Shown: one piece after another, positions 1 to 5,483 of the stretch
How positions within the stretch are numbered: the first letter of the stretch is position 1
How the letters are laid out: every line of letters begins with the position of its first letter
Program-made: the position numbers and the translations under genes
Notes under the pieces: generated by a model
Told to the model about the DNA's origin: nothing
The model's database searches: none
The model's input: only the letters and a program-made list of their open reading frames with translations
Source: Gammaproteobacteria bacterium
GTDB taxonomy: Bacteria > Pseudomonadota > Gammaproteobacteria > Pseudomonadales > Azotimanducaceae
Assembly: GCA_026706665.1 (NCBI GenBank)
Contig: JAPOYI010000069.1
Span: forward strand, 1 to 33,856
DNA length: 33,856 nucleotides
Direction of reading: 5' to 3'

Positions 1-25
1 CCACACGCTTCACGAATCCGCCAAT

Positions 26-48
26 TTCACCCTCACTTTCTCATTGGA
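26..48 (-). repeat. Inverted copy of an IS end repeat (left of the nested elements)
   Basis: This stretch begins TTCACCCTCACTT and ends TTGGA. It is the near reverse complement of two copies at 2091-2112 and 2126-2148. Inverted and repeated short motifs of this kind are typical transposase-binding sites at IS ends. I read it as part of the third, oldest IS, whose transposase fragment starts at 2175. The ISNCY-type element then inserted between the inverted copies. Confidence 0.55.
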
Positions 49-55
49 CAGCGGG

Positions 56-72
56 TTCCCCGTACTGTCCAA
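56..72. repeat. 17-bp target-site duplication, left copy
   Basis: TTCCCCGTACTGTCCAA lies directly outside the left inverted repeat and recurs exactly at 2079-2095, directly outside the right inverted repeat. A direct repeat abutting both ends of an element is the signature of a target-site duplication. Seventeen bases is long, which fits the IS1202-related group of the former ISNCY family, known for long duplications. Confidence 0.8.
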
Positions 73-123
73 TGTTGAGAACAAATAAAGTGTCCGCCTT
101 CAGAACAGATGAAGTGTCCGGTT
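73..123 (+). repeat. Left terminal inverted repeat of the ISNCY-type element
   Basis: It reads TGTTGAGAACAAATAAAGTG at the outer edge, then a second AACAgATgAAGTGTCCGG-like unit. It matches the reverse complement of 2028-2078 along its length. Each end therefore holds two tandem copies of an AACAAATnAAGTGTCCG unit, presumably two transposase-binding sites per end. Confidence 0.7.
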
Positions 124-196
124 AACTGTTGTTCCGGTTTGGGAGCCGGAGCGGAGTTGAGTGGGCAGGGCGAGTCTGTTGGAGGAGAAGCGGAAG

Positions 197-378
197 ATGT
201 TGTTCGAGGACGTGCACACGGTGTGGACGGAGCGGCGGCTGACGCAGGAGGAGGCGGCGCAGCTGTTGGGCGTGTGCCCGCGGACGTTCCGGCGCTGGTC
301 GGCGCGCTACGAGGAGGACGGGATCGAGGGTCTGCGTGACCGGCGGCTGTCGCGGGCGTCGCACCGCGCGGTGCCGCC
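197..378 (+). pseudogene. ISNCY/IS1202-type transposase, N-terminal fragment
   Basis: The fragment begins MLFEDVHTVWTERRLTQEEA and continues through a helix-turn-helix (AAQLLGVCPRTFRRWSARYE) and GLRDRRL, the usual N-terminus of ISNCY/IS1202-type transposases. I chose ATG 197 because a GGAGGAGAAG ribosome-binding site lies just upstream; an in-frame GTG at 161 is the alternative. Similarity to the family ends near 375, where the frame runs into IS21 istA sequence. About 100 residues that should follow, including the start of the DDE domain, are absent. The remainder resumes at 1691 in another frame. Confidence 0.7.
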
Positions 379-775
379 TTCCCGGGGCTGTCCGGCCGGC
401 GGCTGTCGCGGGAGATCGCGGAACTCGGCTACGCGGGAGGCTACAGCGCCGTGACCGACTTCCTGCGCGAGGTCCGCCCGCCCGCGCGGGCCGGCTTCGA
501 GCGCCGCTTCGAGACGCCGCCGGGCAGGCGGGCCCAGGCCGACTTCGCCCAGTTCAAGGTCGCCTTCGAAGACGAGCCGGACCGGGCCCGCGCGGTGTGG
601 CTGTTCGCCATGGTGCTGGCGCGCAGCCGCTGGCTGTGGGGCCGGTTCTGCGCCGGCCAGAACCTGCAGACCGTGCTGCGCTGCCACATCGCCGCGTTCG
701 AGGCCATGGGCGGCGTCCCGGCCGAGATCCTCTACGACCGCATGAAGACCGCCGTCGTCGGCGAGGATCCGCGGG
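379..775 (+). pseudogene. istA: IS21-family transposase IstA, internal fragment
   Basis: Read in the frame of the GTG at 451, this stretch gives LSREIAELGYAGGYSAVTDF, then a Q-A-D-F-A-Q motif at the start of the rve-type DDE domain, and GGVPAEILYDRMKTAVVGED. This is the middle of an IS21 IstA protein. The N-terminal helix-turn-helix region and start codon are missing. The C-terminal half is deleted, because the sequence runs straight into istB in a different frame. It cannot encode a working transposase. It belongs to an IS21 element inserted into the ISNCY-type transposase, whose left end was later lost. Confidence 0.75.
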
Positions 776-1612
776 GTGAGCGGCCTGCTCGACCGCATCC
801 AGGCAAGCCTCGTCGGCCTCAACATGCCGCGCGCCCTGAAGACCCTCCGGGACATCGTCCAGCGTCTCGAGCGCAGCGAGATCGGCGCCCTCGAGGCCAT
901 CGACGCGCCGCTCGCCGAGGAGCTCGACGTGCGCGAGAACCGCCGCGTCGGCGTCGCCCTCAAGACCGCCAAGCTGACCCCGCCGAAGACCCTCGAGAGC
1001 TTCGACTTCTCGTTCCAGCCGTCGCTCGACAAGAACCGCATCCTGGCGCTCGCCCAGCTCGACTTCATCGACCGCGCCGAGGTGGTCCACCTGCTCGGGC
1101 CGCCCGGCACCGGCAAGAGCCATCTCGCCGCCGCCCTCGGCATCGCCGCCGTCAAGGCCCGCAAGAGCGTCTACCGCATCACCCTCGCGGAGCTCGTCGA
1201 GGCCCTCAACAAGGCCCGCCGCGAGGACCGCCTGGCCGACAAGATCCGCTTCCACACCCGCACCTCGCTGCTCATCGTCGACGAGATCGGATACCTCCCC
1301 ATCGACAGCGCCGGCGCCAACCTGTTCTTCCAACTCGTCAACGCCCGCCACGAGAAGGGCGCCATGATCCTCACCTCCAACCGCGGCTTCGCCGAGTGGG
1401 GCGAGATGTTCGGCGATACCGTCGTCGCCACCGCGCTGCTCGATCGCCTGCCGCACCACGCCGTCGTCATCCGGATCGAAGGCGCCAGCTACCGGCTCCG
1501 AGACCACGCCGACCTCGTCCCCGAGCATGTCCGCGCCAACGCGCCCATCGCGCCTCCCCCGCCGCCCGGGCGGCGCGGCCGACCGCCCCGAAAGCGAACC
1601 GCCCGGACATGA
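776..1612 (+). CDS. istB: IS21-family transposition helper ATPase IstB
   Basis: This is a 278-residue AAA+ ATPase of the DnaC/IstB type. A Walker A motif GPPGTGKSHLA lies at residues 108-118, a Walker B LLIVDEIGYLPI follows, and the sensor region ILTSNRGFAEW is present. IstB normally loads on DNA and directs IstA to target sites. The length is normal for the family, and the C-terminus is a basic, proline-rich tail (PPPPPGRRGRPPRKR). The GTG start at 776 gives the standard N-terminus (SGLLDRIQASL). The gene looks intact, but its partner istA is only a fragment, so the element is not self-mobile. IstB could still act with an intact IstA encoded elsewhere. Confidence 0.85.
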   Translation: MSGLLDRIQASLVGLNMPRALKTLRDIVQRLERSEIGALEAIDAPLAEELDVRENRRVGVALKTAKLTPPKTLESFDFSFQPSLDKNRILALAQLDFIDRAEVVHLLGPPGTGKSHLAAALGIAAVKARKSVYRITLAELVEALNKARREDRLADKIRFHTRTSLLIVDEIGYLPIDSAGANLFFQLVNARHEKGAMILTSNRGFAEWGEMFGDTVVATALLDRLPHHAVVIRIEGASYRLRDHADLVPEHVRANAPIAPPPPPGRRGRPPRKRTART

Positions 1613-1631
1613 CCCTCGAGCACTGCGCGAA

Positions 1632-1690
1632 CCGAAAAAGTGGGGAAATTGACTTCGGCACTTCCGGGGACTTTTACTTCGGCATTGACA
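1632..1690 (-). repeat. Right end of the nested IS21-family element
   Basis: On the minus strand this starts TGTCAATGCCGAAGTAAAAG and contains two copies of GCCGAAGTnnAnnTCCCC (1666-1684 and 1641-1660). IS21 elements begin with TGT and carry multiple internal end repeats, so this reads as an intact right terminus. The ISNCY transposase frame resumes immediately outside it at 1691. No matching left end is visible around 360-400, so that side was deleted. Confidence 0.7.
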
Positions 1691-2001
1691 CCATGGACGA
1701 CGCCACGAACGAGCACTACTCGATGTTCTTCTGCGAGGAGGAGGGCACCTGGAGCAGCTTCCGCGGGGTGCGGGAGACGATCGAGGCGAAGGGCCTGTTC
1801 TGTTCGCTGTACACGGACCGGGGCTCGCACTACTGGGACACGCCGGCGGCGGGCGGCAAGGTGGACAAGGACAACCCGACGCAGTTCGGGCGGGCCATGG
1901 CGCGTCTCGGGATCGAGATGATCCCGGCGTACTCGCCGGAGGCGCGGGGCCGCTCGGAGCGGGCGTTCGGCACGAATTTCGAACACGGGGCCGACGTCTG
2001 A
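1691..2001 (+). pseudogene. ISNCY/IS1202-type transposase, catalytic-domain fragment
   Basis: The reading frame gives DDATNEHYSMFFCEEEGT, SLYTDRGSHYWDTP and IPAYSPEARGRSERAFGT. These are hallmark blocks of the DDE domain of ISNCY/IS1202-type transposases, with TDRGSHY holding a catalytic Asp and SPEARGRSER the catalytic Glu region. The upstream part is interrupted by the IS21 right end. Downstream it departs from the family after RAFGT and stops within nine residues, so the C-terminal region is deleted. Together with 197-378 it is one gene broken by insertion and two deletions. Confidence 0.75.
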
Positions 2002-2027
2002 GCCTTGCCCGCGCGGTCCCGAAACAG

Positions 2028-2078
2028 ACCGGACAGTTTATTTGTTCTAGAACCGGACACTTCCATTTGTTGACAACA
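2028..2078 (-). repeat. Right terminal inverted repeat of the ISNCY-type element
   Basis: Read on the minus strand it begins TGTTGTCAACAAATGGAAGTG and contains a second AGAACAAATAAACTGTCCGG unit, mirroring the left end at 73-123. The identical 17-bp direct repeat follows directly at 2079. Confidence 0.7.
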
Positions 2079-2095
2079 TTCCCCGTACTGTCCAA
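2079..2095. repeat. 17-bp target-site duplication, right copy
   Basis: TTCCCCGTACTGTCCAA, identical to 56-72, abuts the right inverted repeat. Removing the element and one copy would restore a continuous target in which the inverted repeats at 26-48 and 2091-2112 face each other a few bases apart. Confidence 0.8.
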
Positions 2096-2148
2096 CGCGA
2101 AGTGAGGGTGAAGCGACGGTCCGATTCCAAACGCGAAGTGAGGGTGAA
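2091..2148 (+). repeat. Tandem end repeats of a third IS
   Basis: Two copies of TCCAa(a)CGCGAAGTGAGGGTGAA (2091-2112 and 2126-2148) lie just upstream of the transposase fragment that starts at 2175, with an inverted copy at 26-48. Several short repeats at an IS end are usual for transposases that bind multiple sites. I take these as the left end of the third IS. Confidence 0.5.
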
Positions 2149-2174
2149 CGGGATGTTCTGCGCATCATTCGGGG

Positions 2175-2429
2175 ATGATCGTGGACATTCAGACACGGCG
2201 GCTACGCGCTATCGGGCGGCTTCACGCATTCGTGGAAGGCAACGAGGCGATGGACTTTCAACCAAGGGACCGGGACGAGGCCTACGGCTTCGCGCGATCG
2301 ACGTTGGAGCGGTTCGGATACCGGACCCTCGGCTCGTGTTGCAACCTATCGTGGTACCTTGGGTGGCTCGTTCCTTCGACGAACGAGGAAAATGTAGTCG
2401 GGGCCGTGAAGCACGTCCAAACTCAATAG
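2175..2429 (+). pseudogene. N-terminal fragment of an integrase-type (DDE) transposase
   Basis: The first 52 or so residues (MIVDIQTRRLRAIGRLHAFV, then an EGNEAMDFQPRDRDEAYGFA-like block and LERFGYRTLG) resemble the start of large rve-type IS transposases. These open with a recruitment helix and a Gln/Arg-rich block before their helix-turn-helix. Similarity ends at RTLG (about 2331), and the remaining 31 residues look unrelated and are antisense to the small gene at 2346-2639. The frame stops at 2429, so more than 80 per cent of the transposase is missing. Its end repeats lie just upstream at 2091-2148. The family assignment is from memory of the pattern, not a search. Confidence 0.5.
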
Positions 2430-2639
2430 GGTTTCGGCGCCCCAATCCTCCCACTTCACGAGCACTCCCCCCGAAGGAACGCCGTACGAGCGAATCGCTT
2501 TCTCCGAGTTGGGCATCAAAATATCCACAACAATTCCCTTCCTCTCGCCGCCGTTCACCGGTTCCATGATGATGTCCCCGAGTTCCACACACTGCCCGCT
2601 ACAATAGCTTAGTGATGTCTGTCGTCGCCGATCTGTCAC
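2346..2639 (-). CDS. Small hypothetical protein (97 aa), possible immunity-type or accessory protein
   Basis: I do not recognise a named family. From about residue 17 the product reads as a compact, folded-looking domain: CVELGDIIMEP, KGIVVDILMPNSEKAIRSYG, GGVLVKWEDWG, LLSLDVLHGPDYIFLVRRR. The alternation of hydrophobic strands and turns suggests a small beta-rich protein. The GTG start at 2639 overlaps the stop of an upstream minus-strand frame (2636-2857) as GTGA. A later start just before CVELGD is possible. Base composition is less GC-rich than the housekeeping genes, and the gene lies between IS debris and gmhA, so it is probably acquired. The 3' end abuts the truncation point of the third IS. 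Confidence 0.5.
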   Translation of the reverse strand: MTDRRRQTSLSYCSGQCVELGDIIMEPVNGGERKGIVVDILMPNSEKAIRSYGVPSGGVLVKWEDWGAETLLSLDVLHGPDYIFLVRRRNEPPKVPR

Positions 2640-2857
2640 TCTGCCACACCACCTCCTGAAGGTTCCTGGTAAGGTATCTCTCCAGGGTATGTGGAGTCAC
2701 TAGCGCACCCTCCTGGCACGAAACACTTGCATGGCTCAGCACCGTCCAGCGGCTGCTGATGAACTTCATAGTGGTGATAATGGACGTCACCCCTGACCCC
2801 ATGATTGCCTCTTGGTTGCCCCGGTTCACCGAAGTGTCGGTTGTCTTTTCTGTACAT
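2636..2857 (-). CDS. Possible small ORF coupled to the downstream hypothetical gene
   Basis: From ATG 2857 this frame encodes about 73 residues beginning MYRKDNRHFGEPGQPRGNHG, with a histidine-rich stretch VHYHHYEVHQ and ending EPSGGGVAE. The frame stays open further upstream to 3163, but the upstream part is low-complexity Arg-rich sequence overlapping gmhA and is unlikely to be coding. Its TGA overlaps the GTG of the next gene (GTGA), the geometry of a translationally coupled pair. It could be the tail of a larger degraded gene, such as the C-terminus of a polymorphic toxin. I cannot assign a function, and chance remains possible. Confidence 0.25.
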   Translation of the reverse strand: MYRKDNRHFGEPGQPRGNHGVRGDVHYHHYEVHQQPLDGAEPCKCFVPGGCASDSTYPGEIPYQEPSGGGVAE

Positions 2858-3057
2858 TTTGGTTCCAACCGGCGGCGTCGCGTTGGGCGGCCTTGCCTCC
2901 AGCGGGAAGTGTTGATCGCTTCGGCGACGCCCTCGTCCTCGTGTGTGCGGGCTGATCGGTTCGAGGTTCGTTGCCCAGCTCTCTCTACGACGGTTGACGA
3001 TCCCGCTGCGTTGGATAGACAAAACGCTCGCACCCGAAGCGGGCGACAAGTCGGCCT
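2640..3057. other. Stretch without a convincing gene between gmhA and the small hypothetical gene
   Basis: Apart from the low-confidence 73-residue frame at 2636-2857, I see no reading frame with family-like protein sequence on either strand. The overlapping frames are Arg/Ser/Pro-rich. No tRNA, CRISPR or clear terminator was seen. It is probably degraded or acquired DNA downstream of gmhA. Confidence 0.4.
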
Positions 3058-3648
3058 TCAACTCTCGAACAGTGCGTGTTGCACCAGGTCGCAGAGCACG
3101 TGGCCGATCACGATGTGCGTCTCCTGGATATGCTGCGTATTGTCCGCTGGCACGACGATGCACGGGTCCGACACCTCCGGCAACCCGCCGCCGTCCGACC
3201 CGGTCAGCCCGATGACGGACATGTCCATTTGCGCCGCCCGCCTGGCGGCCTTGAGCACGTTCGCGGAACGACCGCTGGTGGTGATGGCCAGCAGCACGTC
3301 GCCCGCCTTGCCGAGCGCTTCGACCTGGCGTTCGAAGACCCCCTCGAAACCGAAGTCATTCGCCGCGGCGGTCAGAAACGACGTGTCGGTGGTCAGGGCC
3401 ACGGCCGCCAGGGGCGGCCTCGGGAATGCCTTGTCCAGCACGTTGACCAACTCGGCGGCGATATGCTGGCAGTCTGCGGCGCTGCCGCCGTTGCCGCAGA
3501 GCAGGAGCTTGTTGCCTCGCTCGAACGCAGCGGCAACGACCCGGGCCGCCTCCAGGATGCCACCCTCACAATCGCGCAACGCGCGTTGCTGGGCCTCGAC
3601 GGTTCCTTCGAAATGGGCTCGAACGCGCTCGACCTGGGGTTCCCTCAT
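3058..3648 (-). CDS. gmhA: Sedoheptulose-7-phosphate isomerase (SIS domain)
   Basis: GmhA converts sedoheptulose 7-phosphate to D-glycero-D-manno-heptose 7-phosphate, the first step of LPS-core heptose synthesis in the cytoplasm. The 196-residue product is a single SIS domain with a CGNGGSAADCQHIAAEL phosphate-sugar loop at residues 51-67 and TTSGRSANVLKA near 123-134. E66 (in AAEL) matches the catalytic Glu. A His in QETHIVIGH (probably H183) matches the catalytic His of GmhA. The start ATG 3648 has an AGGGAG site upstream and overlaps the gmhB stop as ATGA, so the two are an operon. The related DnaA-binding protein DiaA lacks that Glu, so GmhA is the better call. DiaA-like binding to DnaA is not excluded. 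Confidence 0.9.
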   Translation of the reverse strand: MREPQVERVRAHFEGTVEAQQRALRDCEGGILEAARVVAAAFERGNKLLLCGNGGSAADCQHIAAELVNVLDKAFPRPPLAAVALTTDTSFLTAAANDFGFEGVFERQVEALGKAGDVLLAITTSGRSANVLKAARRAAQMDMSVIGLTGSDGGGLPEVSDPCIVVPADNTQHIQETHIVIGHVLCDLVQHALFES

Positions 3649-4214
3649 AGTGACTGCTCCCTGCGCAGAATCTCCTCGATGCGTTGCGCGGCATCGAGGA
3701 GGTCTTCCACCACGCAATCCGGCCCCGCTTCGAACTCGGGACCGAGGTTATCGCTCGCCGCGCCCGACCGCACGAGAAAGGTTCGCGCGGAAACGGCGCG
3801 CCCCATCCCCATGTCGCTGTCCTTGTCGCCGATGACGAAACTCCGCGCCGGATCGAAACCGAGCTCCGCGCTCGCGGCGCGCACGAGCCCGGGCTTCGGC
3901 TTGCGGCAGCCGCAGCGCCGGTCCGGATGGCAGGGACAATAGTAGATTCCATCGAGGCGGACACCCTGCGCTTCCAGCAGTTCCTCCATGCGGCGGTTTA
4001 CCGCGCAAAGTTCGGCTTCGCCGAAATATCCCCGGCCCACGCCGGACTGGTTCGTCAGGATCGCGAGCCCCAGCCCGCAGGCGCGCATCCGCGCCAGGCC
4101 CTCCGCTGCTCGCGGCAGGATTTCCACGCGAGCGGGATCGGCAAGATAGCCGCGGTCTGCGATTACGGTCCCGTCCCGGTCCAGCAGCGCTGCCCGGGCA
4201 TACGGCGGAGCCAT
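3645..4214 (-). CDS. gmhB: D-glycero-D-manno-heptose 1,7-bisphosphate 7-phosphatase
   Basis: GmhB is a HAD-superfamily phosphatase that removes the 7-phosphate in ADP-heptose synthesis. Motif I is DRDGT at residues 12-16 (nucleophile D12, acid/base D14), motif II is TNQSGVGRGYF, and motif IV is IGDKDSDM. The zinc-binding loop CPCHPDRRCGCRKPKPG, with its His and three or four Cys, is typical of GmhB. ATG 4214 gives the normal N-terminus (MAPPYARAALLDRDGTV) after a GAGGGCGG ribosome-binding site. A longer in-frame extension to 4373 would cross the promoter region of the divergent lyase gene and has no domain. It overlaps gmhA by four bases. A third heptose gene (hldE) is not in the window. Confidence 0.9.
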   Translation of the reverse strand: MAPPYARAALLDRDGTVIADRGYLADPARVEILPRAAEGLARMRACGLGLAILTNQSGVGRGYFGEAELCAVNRRMEELLEAQGVRLDGIYYCPCHPDRRCGCRKPKPGLVRAASAELGFDPARSFVIGDKDSDMGMGRAVSARTFLVRSGAASDNLGPEFEAGPDCVVEDLLDAAQRIEEILRREQSL

Positions 4215-4363
4215 CAGCCGCCCTCGATGCAATTCCGGCCCGGCAGTATGTCGGACTTCCTTCACCAGCGGCAAGATCGCCAGGATATCCGGGTGGTGTC
4301 GTTCGACGCGCCGGGGTCCGCTCTGGTAAAAATAGCGGTCAATCACAGGAGAGGGTTGCGAGC

Positions 4364-5443
4364 ATGTTGCCAAAGTCCGTCACCATCAACGACGACACGA
4401 TGCGCGAGGGTCTGCAGATCGAGAACACCGACATTTCGGTGGACGAGAAACTCAGGCTCCTCGACGCCCTGGGCGAAACCGGCGCGAAGTGGATTTCGAT
4501 CGGCTCTTTCGCGCATCCGAAATGGACGCCGCAGATGGCCTGCATCGACGAGATCGCCGAGCGCTTCGTCCCGAAAACCGGCGTCAAGTACACCGCCGCC
4601 GTATTCAACAAGGTCGGTTTTGAACGCGCGGACAAGTACTACCCGAAGATCGACGTGAGGAGCAGGCGAGGTTTCGGCACCAGCGTCGAGCTTTGCGACA
4701 CGTTCGCCCGGCGCAACTACAACCGCAGCCAGGCGCAGCAGATCGCCGCCATGGACGACACCATCGCGGCGGCGAAGAAGGCAAATGCCGACCGCGGCTC
4801 CATCGGCATCGGAAACCCCTTCGGCTCGAACTTCGAGGGGCCCTTTTCCCTGCAGCAGCGATTGGACCTGTTGCAGCTCATGATCGACAAGTGGCACGCC
4901 GCCGGCATTCCGGTGACCCGGTGCTCCTTCCTGGAGGCTATGGGCTGGAACCTGCCACACGAAGTGCGGGAGACAATCCGGGCGATCCGGGAGCGCTGGC
5001 CGGAAATCACCGACTTCCACATGCACCTTCACAATACCCGCGGGCTCACGATGGCGAGCTACTACGAGGCGCTGCAACTCGGCGTGCGCGAGTTCGACAC
5101 GTCCATCGGCGGCATGGGCGGCTGCCCGTATTGCGGCAACGGTCGGGCTGCGGGTCACCTGCCGACCGAAGACTTCGTCGACCTCTGCCACGAAATGGGA
5201 ATCGAGACCGGCTACAAACTCGACAAGCTCATCGAAGCAGCCGCCATCGCCGAAGAAGTGGTGGGCCATCCCCTGTGGGGCCATGTGTCGAAGGCCGGTC
5301 CCCGCCCCCGCGGAAACGCCGTCTATCCGCGAGAGATGCCTTTCGTGGAAACCCTCGAAGAAGCCGCCCATTTCCGAAAGGGTCCCGGTGTCTACGAAGG
5401 GCAGATCGCTCCCTGGCGGGCGAGCGACCCCTTGGGCCAATAG
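4364..5443 (+). CDS. HMG-CoA lyase-like protein (DRE-TIM metallolyase)
   Basis: HMG-CoA lyases cleave 3-hydroxy-3-methylglutaryl-CoA to acetoacetate and acetyl-CoA, the last step of leucine breakdown. This 359-residue protein has the TIM-barrel signatures: DDTMREGLQIE near the N-terminus in place of the usual VGPRDGLQ, GSFAHPKWTPQM, the metal-binding HMHLHNTRG, and GGMGGCPYCGNGRAAGHLPTED around the catalytic Cys loop. That loop is two residues longer than in typical HMG-CoA lyases, and the Asn metal ligand position (GNxATED) reads GHLPTED. It is therefore a divergent clade and the exact substrate is uncertain. An AGGAGAGGG site at 4347-4355 supports ATG 4364. It heads a four-gene unit with carboxylase and hydratase genes, which argues for a branched CoA-ester pathway. 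Confidence 0.75.
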   Translation: MLPKSVTINDDTMREGLQIENTDISVDEKLRLLDALGETGAKWISIGSFAHPKWTPQMACIDEIAERFVPKTGVKYTAAVFNKVGFERADKYYPKIDVRSRRGFGTSVELCDTFARRNYNRSQAQQIAAMDDTIAAAKKANADRGSIGIGNPFGSNFEGPFSLQQRLDLLQLMIDKWHAAGIPVTRCSFLEAMGWNLPHEVRETIRAIRERWPEITDFHMHLHNTRGLTMASYYEALQLGVREFDTSIGGMGGCPYCGNGRAAGHLPTEDFVDLCHEMGIETGYKLDKLIEAAAIAEEVVGHPLWGHVSKAGPRPRGNAVYPREMPFVETLEEAAHFRKGPGVYEGQIAPWRASDPLGQ

Positions 5444-5483
5444 GGCCTCCGCTACCGCTGCAAGGCCAGGGGAACGACACGCC

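Larger units (their letters stand above)
73..2078 (+). mobile_element. ISNCY/IS1202-type insertion sequence, broken and carrying a nested IS21 remnant
   Basis: The element is bounded by imperfect terminal inverted repeats (73-123 and 2028-2078) and flanked by identical 17-bp direct repeats, so its limits are well defined. Its own transposase is in pieces. The helix-turn-helix N-terminus lies at 197-378 and part of the catalytic domain at 1691-2001, in different frames. Between them sits an internally deleted IS21-family element (379-1690). The 3' part of the transposase is also missing, because the reading stops soon after the RGRSERAFGT motif. The element therefore cannot make its own transposase and is immobile unless helped in trans. 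Confidence 0.75.

Noticed and set aside
1-130. A dif/Xer site next to the IS1202-like element
   Set aside because: Some relatives target such sites, but no dif-like pair of 11-bp arms around a 6-bp centre with the usual AT-rich core is visible at either flank.
554-2095. 513-codon open frame on the minus strand across the IS region
   Set aside because: It is antisense to istB and both transposase fragments and crosses several element junctions; the product is Arg/Pro/Ala-rich with no domain.
2759-3835. 358-codon plus-strand frame
   Set aside because: Mostly antisense to gmhA and gmhB; its first part has no family-like features.
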